From positions 2,937,373-3,001,372 of the forward strand of contig NZ_KQ033912.1 of assembly GCF_000969835.1 (NCBI RefSeq): DNA of 64,000 bases, given 5' to 3'. This DNA is from Parabacteroides goldsteinii DSM 19448 = WAL 12034. Its GTDB lineage: Bacteria > Bacteroidota > Bacteroidia > Bacteroidales > Tannerellaceae. Each line of letters opens with the position of its first letter. Position 1 is the first letter of the stretch. A program made the position numbers and the translations under genes. Below the pieces are notes generated by a model, which saw only the letters and a list, made by a program, of their open reading frames with translations, ran no database searches and had not been told where the DNA came from. Below, piece after piece: positions 15,993 to 25,992 of the stretch.

Positions 15993-16796
15993 TTATTCCT
16001 TCTGTATAGTCCCCGTCTGCTTCAGCCACCGGTCCGCAATCAACGTCAGTTCGACGAACTGTTCAACCGAGAGCTGCTCGGGCCGTTTGTCGAAAACCGG
16101 CAGGGCGTAGTCCGGACAATCCTTTCCCAGCAGTGGTTTCATCGAGTTCCGGAGTGTCTTACGACGTTGGTTGAAAGAGGTCTTGACTACCGTTTTGAAT
16201 AATTTCTCGTCGCATCCCAGCTCTTTCCGGTCGTTCCGTACCATGCGAATGACTGCGCTTTTCACTTTTGGAGGCGGGTCGAATACGAATTCACTGACAG
16301 TAAAGAGATATTCTACCGTATACCAGGCTTGCAACAGGACGCTGAGGATACCGTAGGTCTTGCTGCCCGGTCCGGCTGCCAGACGTTCGGCCACTTCTTT
16401 CTGGATCATCCCCGAACAGCAGGGCACGTGTTCCTTAAAGTCGAGGACTTTAAAGAATATCTGGCTGGAAATATTATAAGGATAATTCCCGATCACACAG
16501 AACTGGCCGGGGAAAAGTTTGGAAAGATCCAATCGCAGGAAATCTTCTGCCAGGATACGCCCTTCGAGCGCCGGAAAGTTTTGTTCCAGGTAATCTACCG
16601 ATTCCATATCCAGTTCCACCACGGTCAGGTCATGGCCCGCTTCCAGCAGGTATTGGGTAAGCACCCCCATGCCGGGACCGATCTCCAGAACCGGTAAATC
16701 TTTGTAGTCCGACAACGTATCGGCAATACGCTGAGCGATTTGTAAATCCTTCAGGAAATGCTGTCCTAATGCTTTCTTTGGCTTAACTAATCTCAT
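15993..16796 (-). CDS. ksgA: 16S rRNA dimethyladenosine transferase
   Basis: A 267-aa methyltransferase starting MRLVKPKKALGQHFLKD, the KsgA N-terminal signature. It has the SAM-binding LEIGPGMGVLT (residues 37-47) and the catalytic IGNYPYNISS (NxPY type, about 98-107). It dimethylates two adjacent adenosines near the 3' end of 16S rRNA during 30S assembly. It is divergent from the flippase-like gene and probably co-transcribed with mgtE. Confidence 0.96.
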   Translation of the reverse strand: MRLVKPKKALGQHFLKDLQIAQRIADTLSDYKDLPVLEIGPGMGVLTQYLLEAGHDLTVVELDMESVDYLEQNFPALEGRILAEDFLRLDLSKLFPGQFCVIGNYPYNISSQIFFKVLDFKEHVPCCSGMIQKEVAERLAAGPGSKTYGILSVLLQAWYTVEYLFTVSEFVFDPPPKVKSAVIRMVRNDRKELGCDEKLFKTVVKTSFNQRRKTLRNSMKPLLGKDCPDYALPVFDKRPEQLSVEQFVELTLIADRWLKQTGTIQKE

Positions 16797-16838
16797 CCAG
16801 TTCTTTGGTGTAAAATGTTCGTATTAAAATATAATGCT

Positions 16839-16846
16839 TATCTTTG
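16839..16846 (+). promoter_or_regulatory. -7 box for the flippase-like gene
   Basis: TATCTTTG matches TAnnTTTG exactly, 46 bases upstream of the start at 16893. Confidence 0.55.
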
Positions 16847-16892
16847 CGGGTGCACAAAAATACAACAAATAATTTAAAGTATCCTACGTAGA

Positions 16893-17900
16893 ATGAATTT
16901 TAAGAGTATCCTACAAACGTTTGTCAAGATATTTTTACCCTTAGCTTTTGGCTGTTTGCTGCTTTGGTTTTTATATAGTCATATGGATGTCACCGAGATA
17001 TGGCGTGTCATCCGTGAGGGGGTAAGATATGATATCATATTGGTTTCTTTACTGTTCGGCCTGTTTGCCAATGTGGTTCGCGGATTGCGTTGGGGGTTGT
17101 TGATTTCCTCATTGGGCGAGCGCTTTAAAATGAGTAATATCATTTATGCCGTGCTGGGAAACTATGCCGTGAATATGGTGCTGCCGCGTGTCGGCGAAGT
17201 CTGGCGTTGCGGTATTATCACCAAGTATGATAAGATCCCGTTTACCAAATTGCTGGGAACCTTGCTGATCGACCGTGTGAGCGATACAATTGTAGTGGGA
17301 TCGATTACTTTGTTGATTTTTATTTTCAATTTCGACTTCTTTGTCAGCTTCTTTGCGAAGAACCCTGCATTGCTGGAAGGCTTTCAGAAAATGTTCGATT
17401 CGATATGGATTTACGTCGGTGCAGTAATTTTAGTGGTCGGAATTTGGTTTGTTTTCAAATATATGAGTAACTTTACGCTGGTGCAGAAAGCAAAGGCGTT
17501 GTTGCTGAATGTATGGGACGGAATGAAGAGCATCTGGCTGCTGAAGCAGAAAGGACGTTTCGTGGCACAGACATTGATGATATGGGGTGGCTATTTCTGT
17601 TATTTCTATATAACGTTCTATGCATTCGACTTTACCCGTGATCTGGGAATAACGGTCGGACTGATTGCTTTTACCATGAGTAGCATCGGGGTTGCCGTCC
17701 CTGTACAGGCGGGAATAGGTGCCTGGCATTTCATGGTGATCGCTACGCTGGTTTGCTTTGGTGTCAACGAAAATGATGCTGCCGCTTTTGCCCTGGTGGT
17801 TCATACGGTGCAGACGGTATGGACGGTGTTGTGCGGTCTGTTCGGCATTGTGGCTCTGCCGCTTACGAACAAAGAGACACCCGCCGTTGTTTCAGAATAG
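16893..17900 (+). CDS. Flippase-like membrane protein (UPF0104, LPG synthase TM domain)
   Basis: A 335-aa integral membrane protein with about eight helices. It carries the family signatures RGLRWGLLISSLG (about 64-76), VLPRVGEVWRCG (about 97-108) and LGTLLIDRVSDT (about 120-131). It matches the transmembrane domain found in lysyl-phosphatidylglycerol synthases but has no synthase domain, so it may move lipids across the inner membrane. The substrate is unknown. It lies 47 bases upstream of pepD on the same strand. Confidence 0.82.
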   Translation: MNFKSILQTFVKIFLPLAFGCLLLWFLYSHMDVTEIWRVIREGVRYDIILVSLLFGLFANVVRGLRWGLLISSLGERFKMSNIIYAVLGNYAVNMVLPRVGEVWRCGIITKYDKIPFTKLLGTLLIDRVSDTIVVGSITLLIFIFNFDFFVSFFAKNPALLEGFQKMFDSIWIYVGAVILVVGIWFVFKYMSNFTLVQKAKALLLNVWDGMKSIWLLKQKGRFVAQTLMIWGGYFCYFYITFYAFDFTRDLGITVGLIAFTMSSIGVAVPVQAGIGAWHFMVIATLVCFGVNENDAAAFALVVHTVQTVWTVLCGLFGIVALPLTNKETPAVVSE

Positions 17901-17947
17901 ATACTATATGTATAAAATAAGAGTTTTTAAAATTAAACATTAAGTCT

Positions 17948-19402
17948 ATGTCAGCAGAAATCAAGAATCTTTCCCCGCAGCATGTCTGGGGTTATTTCTA
18001 TGACCTCACACAAATCCCCCGTCCGACAGGACACATGGAAGCAGTCACTCGTTTTGTAGAAGCTTTTGGAAAAGGATTGGGATTGGAAACTTTGCGGGAT
18101 GGAGCAGGAAACGTTCTGATCCGTAAACCGGCCACTCCCGGAATGGAAGGTCGCAAAACAGTAATCCTGCAATCTCATCTGGATATGGTTCCCCAGAAAA
18201 ATTCTTCTGTGAAACATGATTTTCTGACTGACCCGATTGATGCTTATATAGATGGCGACTGGGTAACAGCCCGTGAAACGACATTGGGTGCCGACAATGG
18301 CATCGGTGCTTCGTTGGCTATGGCGGTGCTTTCTGATACGACTATCAAGCATGGACCGATAGAAGCTCTTTTCACGATCGATGAAGAAGAAGGAATGGAT
18401 GGTGCTTTCGGTTTGAAGTCCGGTTTCCTGAAAGGAGAAACATTGATTAACTGCGATTCGGAAGAAGAAGGCGAATTGTTTGTCGGTTGTGCCGGCGGTG
18501 CAGACCTGAATATTTCGATCCAGTTTAAAGAAGATACTTATATTCCTGAAGGGGATGTGGCTGTAAAGTTGAGCCTGACAGGATTGAAAGGCGGTCACTC
18601 GGGTGTGGATATCCATCTGGGACGTGCCAATGCCAATAAATTAATGTTCCGTTTCCTGAAAGAGGCCGTTTGCGACTATGGGGCTCGTTTGTCATCTATC
18701 GAAGGCGGTTCGTTGCGTAATGCAATTCCGCGTGAGGCATTTGCCGTTGTTACCATTCCCGGTGATAATGTGGAGGCTTTATGGGAGCTGGTGAGCGATT
18801 ATCAGGATATGTTCCGGGAGGAATATAAAGGCATTGAGAATAATATCAGCTTTGTTGCCGATATGACTGATCTGCCCGGCACATTGATTCCGGAAGAGAT
18901 TCAGGATGATATTATCAATGCGATCGAAGGTTGCCAGAATGGTGTGATCAGCATGTTGAGTGATTTCCCCGGAACGGTGGAATCTTCTTCCAACCTGGCC
19001 ATCGTCAAATCATCCAATGAATTGATTGAAATAAAGATACTGGTCCGCAGTTCATCGGAGAGCCGTAAGGCCTCTGTTTGTTCAAGCCTGGAAAGTATAT
19101 TTGCTTTGGCAGGAGCTAAGGTGGAATACGGCGGTTCTTATGGCGGATGGCAGCCGAACATCAATTCTCCGATTCTGAACGTAATGCAGCAGACATACGA
19201 GGAATTGTTCGGAAAGAAACCTTCGGTAAAGGTCATGCATGCCGGACTGGAATGCGGTATCATCCAGGAATCTTATCCTACAATGGATATGATTTCTATC
19301 GGTCCGGATCTGGAACACCCGCACTCACCGGATGAAAGGGTGAACATCGCGACGGTGCAAAAAGTGTGGGACTTCATTGTCGCTACGCTGGAAAGAATTT
19401 AA
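17948..19402 (+). CDS. pepD: Aminoacyl-histidine dipeptidase
   Basis: A 484-aa M20-family metallopeptidase, normal PepD length. Metal ligands are visible: SHLDMVPQK (about residue 77), GADNGIG (about 114), DEEEGMDGAFG (about 144), and a late histidine in GPDLEHPHSPDE. A lid domain is inserted around residues 200-390. It hydrolyses dipeptides with C-terminal histidine, such as beta-Ala-His, and other small peptides in the cytoplasm. A strong terminator follows at 19421-19460. Confidence 0.94.
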   Translation: MSAEIKNLSPQHVWGYFYDLTQIPRPTGHMEAVTRFVEAFGKGLGLETLRDGAGNVLIRKPATPGMEGRKTVILQSHLDMVPQKNSSVKHDFLTDPIDAYIDGDWVTARETTLGADNGIGASLAMAVLSDTTIKHGPIEALFTIDEEEGMDGAFGLKSGFLKGETLINCDSEEEGELFVGCAGGADLNISIQFKEDTYIPEGDVAVKLSLTGLKGGHSGVDIHLGRANANKLMFRFLKEAVCDYGARLSSIEGGSLRNAIPREAFAVVTIPGDNVEALWELVSDYQDMFREEYKGIENNISFVADMTDLPGTLIPEEIQDDIINAIEGCQNGVISMLSDFPGTVESSSNLAIVKSSNELIEIKILVRSSSESRKASVCSSLESIFALAGAKVEYGGSYGGWQPNINSPILNVMQQTYEELFGKKPSVKVMHAGLECGIIQESYPTMDMISIGPDLEHPHSPDERVNIATVQKVWDFIVATLERI

Positions 19403-19420
19403 TAAAATATAGAAATAAAG

Positions 19421-19460
19421 AAAGGCAATCCTTTGAATGCAAAGTGATTGCCTTTTTTTT
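19421..19460 (+). terminator. Intrinsic terminator of pepD
   Basis: AAAGGCAATC (19421-19430) pairs perfectly with GATTGCCTTT (19446-19455), with an inner CTTTG/CAAAG stem, followed by an unbroken T-run to 19460. Confidence 0.92.
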
Positions 19461-19513
19461 ATAAGTTTGGAACAAAAAACTCATGCTTTTGCCTAGGATT
19501 AGGAACAAAATTG

Positions 19514-19521
19514 TACTTTTG
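19514..19521 (+). promoter_or_regulatory. -7 box for rex
   Basis: TACTTTTG is an exact TAnnTTTG, 26 bases upstream of the rex ATG. A TTTG lies further upstream at 22-base spacing, slightly longer than usual. Confidence 0.55.
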
Positions 19522-19547
19522 TAGGCTACATTAATAATGTAAAGAAA

Positions 19548-20198
19548 ATGGCTAATGATGACTTGAAACAAGCCTGGAAAATTCCGGAGCCGACGCTTCG
19601 GAGATTGCCCTGGTATCTTGCTTTTCTGAAACTGATGAAAGGTAAGGGAGAGACGTTTGTATCATCTACCCAGATTGCTAAAGAAATTAATGTAGATCCC
19701 AGCCAGGTGGCGAAAGATCTTTCGTTTGTAAATATTTCGGGGAAAACCAGGGTAGGCTATGATATTTGTGCCCTTGTGGATGTGTTGGAGGATTTTTTAG
19801 GTTTTACCGCGCAGCACAAGGCCTTTTTATTTGGTGTTGGTAGCCTGGGAGCTGCTTTATTGCAGGACACCGGGTTGAATCAGTACGGTCTGGAGATCGT
19901 TGCCGGATTTGATGTCCGCAAGGAACTGGCCGGAACGGTTGTCAATGGCATTCCTGTATTTCATTTGGATGATTTTCCTGCCAAGCAAAAAGAATTCGGG
20001 GCGACGATCGGTGTTATTACCGTGCCTGTCGATAAAGCGCAGGAGGTGACCGAACAGATCATTGCCGGAGGAATCAAAGCCTTATGGAATTTTACCCCGT
20101 TCCGTATCCGTGTCCCGGAACATATTGTGGTACAGAACACTTCCATGTATGCCCATCTGGCTGTCATGTTTAATCGCTTGAACTCAATTAATCACTGA
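19548..20198 (+). CDS. rex: Redox-sensing transcriptional repressor Rex
   Basis: A 216-aa protein with an N-terminal winged helix (residues 10-80, including SSTQIAKEINVDPSQVAKDLS) and a Rossmann NAD(H)-binding domain with GVGSLGAALL at about residue 96. Rex represses fermentation and respiration genes and leaves DNA when the NADH/NAD ratio rises. No classical TTGTGAA-type Rex operator was seen at its own promoter. The next gene starts 1 base after its stop, so rex leads a unit running into the FAH-family gene and probably porU. Confidence 0.94.
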   Translation: MANDDLKQAWKIPEPTLRRLPWYLAFLKLMKGKGETFVSSTQIAKEINVDPSQVAKDLSFVNISGKTRVGYDICALVDVLEDFLGFTAQHKAFLFGVGSLGAALLQDTGLNQYGLEIVAGFDVRKELAGTVVNGIPVFHLDDFPAKQKEFGATIGVITVPVDKAQEVTEQIIAGGIKALWNFTPFRIRVPEHIVVQNTSMYAHLAVMFNRLNSINH

Positions 20199-20199
20199 A

Positions 20200-20814
20200 A
20201 TGAAGATTATAGCAGTAGGAATGAATTATGCAGAACACAATAAAGAGCTGCATCATTCGTTAGAATTATCGGAGCCTACTATCTTTATGAAATCCGATTC
20301 CTCCCTGTTGAAGGATGGAAAACCGTTTTTCATTCCCGATTTTTCATCGGAGATACATTATGAAACGGAGATTGTCGTGAAGATAGACCGGCTGGGTAAG
20401 AACATCGCCGAACGTTTTGCGCATCGTTACTATAATGAAGTAACAGTCGGTATCGATTTTACCGCCCGTGATCTGCAAAGAGAGTTGCGTGCGAAAGGAT
20501 TACCCTGGGAGATCAGTAAAGCATTTGATAATTCGGCTGTTATCGGAACGTTTGTGCCATTGGACAGAGTAGGGGATATCAACCGTATCCCGTTCCATCT
20601 GGATATAAACGGTCAGAAAGTGCAGGAGGGAAATACCTCGGATATGCTTTTTCCGGTAGACAAGATTATCGCTTATGTGAGCCGTTTCTTTACCCTGAAG
20701 ATAGGAGATTTGATTTTTACAGGTACGCCGGTGGGTGTAGGACCGGTTAAGATCGATGATCATTTGCAGGGCTATATCGGCGAGCGGAAGCTTTTGGATT
20801 TCCACGTGAGATAA
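20200..20814 (+). CDS. Fumarylacetoacetate hydrolase family protein
   Basis: A 204-aa protein that starts GMNYAEHNKE and ends with the family motif FTGTPVGVGPVKIDD. Metal-coordinating acidic residues appear in HYETEIVVKID (E, E and D). Members hydrolyse or decarboxylate beta-diketo acids, and the short single-domain form is often an acylpyruvase or oxaloacetate-type enzyme. The exact substrate is not deducible. It is tightly coupled to rex (1-base gap) and 10 bases before porU. Confidence 0.87.
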   Translation: MKIIAVGMNYAEHNKELHHSLELSEPTIFMKSDSSLLKDGKPFFIPDFSSEIHYETEIVVKIDRLGKNIAERFAHRYYNEVTVGIDFTARDLQRELRAKGLPWEISKAFDNSAVIGTFVPLDRVGDINRIPFHLDINGQKVQEGNTSDMLFPVDKIIAYVSRFFTLKIGDLIFTGTPVGVGPVKIDDHLQGYIGERKLLDFHVR

Positions 20815-20824
20815 CGGGAAATGA

Positions 20825-23800
20825 ATGACTATGCTACGAATACTATATACATTAATAATAAGTATCTGCTTTTTTACTTCTGCCTGGGCGGATGGTAGCA
20901 AATATGCAGCCAGTTCCGCATTGTCGTCCGGCAAATGGGTGAAGGTACAGGTTGAAGACAGAGGATTTTATAAACTGACATATGCCGACCTGCGTGGCAT
21001 GGGGTTCTCTGATCCTGCCAAGGTTTCCGTACATGGGTATGGCGGTTGTATGTTGGATGAAGATTTCTCGACTCTTTATATCGATGATGTTCCTGCTGTG
21101 CCGGTCTGGCGTGGTGACGATTATCTGCTATTCTATGGTTGCGGGGTTATCAAATGGGATTATGATAAAAGTACGGGAAGTTTTATTCATACCAATAATC
21201 CCTATTCCAATTACGGTTATTACTTCCTGACGGATGCGACGGGTACAAAAGAAATGGAATCTGTGGCGTCTGCTGCCGGTGCTTCTTTGAAAGTGACAAC
21301 TTATGATGATTATCTTCTGCATGAAAAAGACCTTGTTTCCGTTAATAATTCAGGACGTGAGCTTTTTGGAGAAGCGATGGATATGACCCTTTCAAGGGAT
21401 TTTTCATTTAACGGTATAACCGGTATAACCAATGATGACGGTAAGGTAACGTTGCGTTTTATCGCCAAGCCGACAAGTGGTAACGGAAGTGTGACCATGA
21501 GCGTGGATGGAAACAAAGTGTTGGAAAGGAGTATCTCTTATAGCAGTACGGGTGGTAGTGAAACGTATACTATGGCACGTTCGGTATATGAGGTCGTCGA
21601 TTGGAAAGGCGACAAAAGTACAAATGTAAAAGTAAATGTAAGATACGGACAGTTAGGGCATAAGAACGTACATCTGGACTTTATCCGTTTGCAGATGAAA
21701 CGTGAACTGCAATCCTATGGCGCCTGTACTTTTTTCCGTAGCCTGGCTTCGGTAAATAACGCTTCCCGTTTCGTTATTCAGAATGCGAATGCGAATACGT
21801 TGGTCTTTGATGTGACCGATAAGTTGAACCCGAAACGGATGGAAACGGAATTGAGCGGAAGCGAATTGTCTTTCTCTATTCCGGCAGGAACGTTGAGGGA
21901 ATTTGCCCTGGTGCAGCGAAACCAGACATTGCCGTCCCCCGAAGTGATAGGCGATGTGGCGAATCAGGATTTGCATGCTTTGCCGCAGACAGATATGGTT
22001 ATTATCGCCCAGTCAGGTTTGGCTTCGCAGGCAGAACGTCTGGCCGAAGCACATCGTACCCGCGACGGGTTGACTGTCCAGGTCGTTTCTCCGGATGCTA
22101 TTTATAATGAATTTTCCAGTGGAACCCCGGATGCGACAGCCTACCGTCGTTTTATGAAGATGTTTTATGACCGGCAGACTTCGGAGGCCGATGCTCCCAA
22201 ATATCTGCTTCTTTTCGGTGACGGGGCATTTGACAATCGCTTCATTACTTCAAGTTGGCAGAATGTGGCAAAGAACAATATGCTGCTGACTTATCAGACT
22301 GAGGAATCTTTGGATGATAAATCATATGTGGTAGATGACTATTTCGGTTTTCTGGATGACAGCAATAACGGAAAGGGGTTAGTGTCAGCCAGAGTGGATA
22401 TCGGTATCGGACGTTTCCCTGTCCGGACATTGACTGAGGCGACCGATATGGTGGATAAGGTTATCAACTATATGGATAATAAAGAGACCGGATCGTGGAA
22501 GAATAACGTCTGCTTTGTCGCAGATGACGGAAGTAATGCGGACGGTTACATGATACAGCATGCTCAACAGGCTGATGATCTGGGCGAATATATAAATACC
22601 AGTCATCCGGAGTTCATGGTAAATAAGATTTATTTTGATTCTTATAAAAAGGACTTTTCCGGAGGTTTAAGTACCTATCCCGATGTAAAGACGAATCTTC
22701 AGAAACAGCTTAAGAACGGATTGTTGCTGATCAATTATACAGGTCATGGTAATACTGTATCCTGGAGTGATGAAAAGGTATTGACAGAAAGTGATATAAC
22801 GAAGTCTACTTATACCCGTCTGCCTGTGTGGATTACGGCGACTTGTGACTTCTGCCGTTTTGATGCTCCGGTTACTTCCGCCGGCGAGCAGGTGTTCCTG
22901 AATAAGGTAAGTGGTGGTATCGGTTTGTTTACTACGACTCGTGTGGCTTATTCCAGTCCTAACTTTTCTATTAATGACAACTTGATCCGTAACTTGTTCG
23001 AGAAAAAGAACGGACGCCGGCTAACGTTGGGTGAGGTGATGAAAGCGACCAAACAGGCATTGGGTTCCAGCCGCTATAAGTTGGGATTCGCTTTGATCGG
23101 CGATCCCGCATTAAAGCTGGCTTATCCGGAGTACCGGATGCGGGTGACTGCTATAAACGGGAATCCGGTAACGGACGAACCGGTCGATTTTAAAGCATTG
23201 CAGAAGATAACGGTGGAAGGCGAAGTATTGGATCCGGGAGGAAATATTGCAACCGGCTTTAATGGTCTGCTGAACCCGACCGTCATGGACAGCCGCCTAT
23301 CTTATGAGACATTGGATAATAATAAGACCGGAACGAAATTCAAATATACAGATTATTCGAATATACTTTTTATCGGCAATGATTCAGTTCGTGCCGGAAA
23401 GTTCAGTTTCACGTTTACTGTGCCGAAGGATATTTCTTATTCGAATGAGTTCGGTAAGATGAATCTCTACGCATCGGATGAGACAAATAATCTGGAGGCA
23501 CAGGGTGCTTATCTGAATTATCGGGTCGGGGGAACCGATGATAACGCGGAAGACGATTATGATGGTCCTGAAATCCGTGCTTTATACCTGAACGATTCGA
23601 CATTCGTCAGTGGCGACCAGGTCAATACAACCCCGTTCTTTGTGGCGCGTCTTTGGGATAAGAGTGGCGTGAATATAACGGGTAGCAGCATCGGTCATGA
23701 TATGATGCTGATTATCGACGGCGATCCTTCGTTCAGCTTTAATCTGAACAGTTATTATGAACTGATTCCGGGAAGTGACGGAGAAGGGATCGCGAAATAC

Positions 23801-24223
23801 CTGATCCCTGCCTTAACGCCGGGAATCCATACCGCAGAGTTTAAAGTCTGGGATATACAGAACAATTCGACGACATATGAATTTGAATTTGAGGTAGTCG
23901 AGGGATTGAAGCCTTATCTGTTGGAGTTGACGGCATCGCCCAGTCCGGCACGTGAACAGGTGGAGTTCCATTTGTTCCATAATCGTCCGGAAAGCCAGCT
24001 GACAGTCGGTATCATGGTGTACGATATGATGGGACGTCTGCAATGGAAGCATCAGGAGACCGGCGTTTCCGAACTGTTCAAGTCCTATACGGTAACCTGG
24101 GATCTGACGAATAACCGGGGAGGACGCCTTCGTCCCGGGGTGTATATTTATCGTGCGGCGATCAGCTCGAGTGGCTCCAAAGAGGCAACAGACGCAAAGA
24201 AATTAATAATCCTCGCACAATAA
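20825..24223 (+). CDS. porU: Type IX secretion system sortase PorU
   Basis: A 1132-aa gingipain-like C25 peptidase with signal peptide (ILYTLIISICFFTSAWA). Catalytic residues are visible: His641 in YTGHGN and Cys674 in TATCDFC. A C-terminal region follows with a sorting-domain-like strand pattern (VGIMVYDMMGRL...GVYIYRA). PorU sits on the cell surface, removes the C-terminal sorting domain from T9SS cargo and attaches the cargo to anionic lipopolysaccharide. It is followed 68 bases later by porV, its usual partner, and the two DUF6383 proteins in this window are plausible clients. Confidence 0.93.
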   Translation: MTMLRILYTLIISICFFTSAWADGSKYAASSALSSGKWVKVQVEDRGFYKLTYADLRGMGFSDPAKVSVHGYGGCMLDEDFSTLYIDDVPAVPVWRGDDYLLFYGCGVIKWDYDKSTGSFIHTNNPYSNYGYYFLTDATGTKEMESVASAAGASLKVTTYDDYLLHEKDLVSVNNSGRELFGEAMDMTLSRDFSFNGITGITNDDGKVTLRFIAKPTSGNGSVTMSVDGNKVLERSISYSSTGGSETYTMARSVYEVVDWKGDKSTNVKVNVRYGQLGHKNVHLDFIRLQMKRELQSYGACTFFRSLASVNNASRFVIQNANANTLVFDVTDKLNPKRMETELSGSELSFSIPAGTLREFALVQRNQTLPSPEVIGDVANQDLHALPQTDMVIIAQSGLASQAERLAEAHRTRDGLTVQVVSPDAIYNEFSSGTPDATAYRRFMKMFYDRQTSEADAPKYLLLFGDGAFDNRFITSSWQNVAKNNMLLTYQTEESLDDKSYVVDDYFGFLDDSNNGKGLVSARVDIGIGRFPVRTLTEATDMVDKVINYMDNKETGSWKNNVCFVADDGSNADGYMIQHAQQADDLGEYINTSHPEFMVNKIYFDSYKKDFSGGLSTYPDVKTNLQKQLKNGLLLINYTGHGNTVSWSDEKVLTESDITKSTYTRLPVWITATCDFCRFDAPVTSAGEQVFLNKVSGGIGLFTTTRVAYSSPNFSINDNLIRNLFEKKNGRRLTLGEVMKATKQALGSSRYKLGFALIGDPALKLAYPEYRMRVTAINGNPVTDEPVDFKALQKITVEGEVLDPGGNIATGFNGLLNPTVMDSRLSYETLDNNKTGTKFKYTDYSNILFIGNDSVRAGKFSFTFTVPKDISYSNEFGKMNLYASDETNNLEAQGAYLNYRVGGTDDNAEDDYDGPEIRALYLNDSTFVSGDQVNTTPFFVARLWDKSGVNITGSSIGHDMMLIIDGDPSFSFNLNSYYELIPGSDGEGIAKYLIPALTPGIHTAEFKVWDIQNNSTTYEFEFEVVEGLKPYLLELTASPSPAREQVEFHLFHNRPESQLTVGIMVYDMMGRLQWKHQETGVSELFKSYTVTWDLTNNRGGRLRPGVYIYRAAISSSGSKEATDAKKLIILAQ

Positions 24224-24291
24224 AGTAATATAAAATCAGTTTATATGTTGGTAGGGTAAATTTTATTTACCGCGTTTTTAACAGATATAGT

Positions 24292-25485
24292 ATGATAAAA
24301 GAATTAAGAATCAGTACATTTATAGTAGTATTCAGCCTTTTGGCTGTATTATCCGTGTGGGCTCAGAAGAAAAATACATTTGCTCCGGTTAATACTGCAG
24401 TGCCTTCGCTATCAATTGCACCTGATGCACGTGGTGGTGGTATGGGTGATAACGGGGCGTCGACTACTCCCGATATAAACTCTCAATATTGGAACCCTGC
24501 TAAATATGCGTTTATGTATAGTAAGGCAGGCGTTTCTTTATCATATACTCCCTGGTTGCGTAAGTTGGTCAATGATGTGGCTTTGGCGAATCTGTCCGGT
24601 TACTATAAAATCGGAGATAGCGATTTGCAGGCTGTCGGTGCTTCCTTGCGTTATTTCTCGTTGGGAGATGTACCCTATAATCCTATTACCGGAGAGTCGA
24701 CAGGTAATTATTCCGTTAGTCCGTATGAAATGGCTTTCGATGTAAGTTATAGCCGTAAATTGTCTGAATCTTTTTCGATGGCTGTGGCCATGCGTTATAT
24801 CCGTTCGGATATGGGAACCGACCCGGCTGATGAAAGCCGCGTGCCCGGTAATGCCTTTGCTGCGGATATTGCGGGTTATCTGGAGAAATATGTGATTCTG
24901 GGTAACAGTGAATGTTTGTGGAGTTTCGGTTTCAATGTGTCTAATATTGGTACTAAAATCTCTTATGACGGGGGAGAGCATAATGAATTTATTCCGACAA
25001 CACTTCGTCTGGGTACCGGTTTGCTGTATCCGATCGATGATTATAACCGGATCGGTTTGTATCTGGATTTGAGTAAGTATCTGGTTCCGAGTCTGCCTTA
25101 TTTGCAGGAAGGGTATACGGATGAAGAAAAAGCCGAATACGATAAGAAAAAAGAAGAATATAATAATGTCTCCGGTATCTCCGGTATCTTCAAATCTTTC
25201 GGTGATTCGCCTGACGGTTTCAAGGGTGAATTGCAGGAAGTGATGGTCTCGATCGGTGCCGAGTATAGTTATAACGAGCAGTTTTTTCTTCGTGGAGGTT
25301 ATTTTTATGAGAATGCCAATAAGGGTAACCGTCAGTATTTCTCAGTCGGAGCCGGTTTCCGCATGAGTGTATTCCAGTTGGATGCAGCCTATCTGGTAAG
25401 TACCGTTCAGAGTAACCCGTTGGACCAGACACTCCGTTTCACACTGTCGTTTGATATGGACGGGATAAAGAACCTGTTCAGATAA
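24292..25485 (+). CDS. porV: Type IX secretion outer-membrane protein PorV (LptO)
   Basis: A 397-aa outer-membrane beta-barrel with signal peptide ending near SVWAQ and the PorV signature PSLSIAPDARGGGMGDNGASTTPD at residues 39-62, followed by SQYWNPAKYAF. It belongs to the FadL/porin-like UPF0164 group. PorV collects cargo from the translocon and delivers it to PorU. The porU-porV order on one strand is the conserved arrangement. Confidence 0.93.
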   Translation: MIKELRISTFIVVFSLLAVLSVWAQKKNTFAPVNTAVPSLSIAPDARGGGMGDNGASTTPDINSQYWNPAKYAFMYSKAGVSLSYTPWLRKLVNDVALANLSGYYKIGDSDLQAVGASLRYFSLGDVPYNPITGESTGNYSVSPYEMAFDVSYSRKLSESFSMAVAMRYIRSDMGTDPADESRVPGNAFAADIAGYLEKYVILGNSECLWSFGFNVSNIGTKISYDGGEHNEFIPTTLRLGTGLLYPIDDYNRIGLYLDLSKYLVPSLPYLQEGYTDEEKAEYDKKKEEYNNVSGISGIFKSFGDSPDGFKGELQEVMVSIGAEYSYNEQFFLRGGYFYENANKGNRQYFSVGAGFRMSVFQLDAAYLVSTVQSNPLDQTLRFTLSFDMDGIKNLFR

Positions 25486-25515
25486 TTGAAGATTGAATAT
25501 TAAGAACTGAAAATT

Positions 25516-25992
25516 ATGAAGATACGGGTTGGTTTCGGCTATGATGTGCATGCGTTTGTCGCTGACCGTGAGTTATGGTTAGGAGGGATTCGAATCGAAC
25601 ATTCAATGGGGTTGCAAGGGCATAGCGATGCGGATGTGTTGATACATGCCATTTGTGATGCTTTGCTGGGGGCTGCCAATATGCGTGATATCGGTTATCA
25701 TTTCCCTGATACGGCTGAAGAGTATGAAGGTATTGACAGTAAAGTTTTACTCTATGAAACAATGGAGTTGCTTCGTGATGCCGGCTATACGTTAGGTAAT
25801 ATAGACGCAACGATCGCAGCTGAAAAACCGAAATTGAATCCGCATATCCCGCTGATGAAACAGACATTGGCCGAAGTGATGGGAGTAGATGCAGAGGATA
25901 TATCCATCAAAGCGACTACCACAGAAAAGCTGGGCTTCACCGGACGCCAGGAAGGAATTGCCGCTTATGCTACTGTCTTGATTCAGAAATGA
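25516..25992 (+). CDS. ispF: 2-C-methyl-D-erythritol 2,4-cyclodiphosphate synthase
   Basis: A 158-aa enzyme of standard length. The IspF metal site is visible as GYDVHAF (residues 8-14), followed by HSDADVLIHA (about 37-46) and the C-terminal TTTEKLGFTGRQEGIAA. It forms the cyclodiphosphate intermediate of the MEP isoprenoid pathway. Its last 23 bases overlap the 3' end of the convergent sensor kinase gene. Confidence 0.96.
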   Translation: MKIRVGFGYDVHAFVADRELWLGGIRIEHSMGLQGHSDADVLIHAICDALLGAANMRDIGYHFPDTAEEYEGIDSKVLLYETMELLRDAGYTLGNIDATIAAEKPKLNPHIPLMKQTLAEVMGVDAEDISIKATTTEKLGFTGRQEGIAAYATVLIQK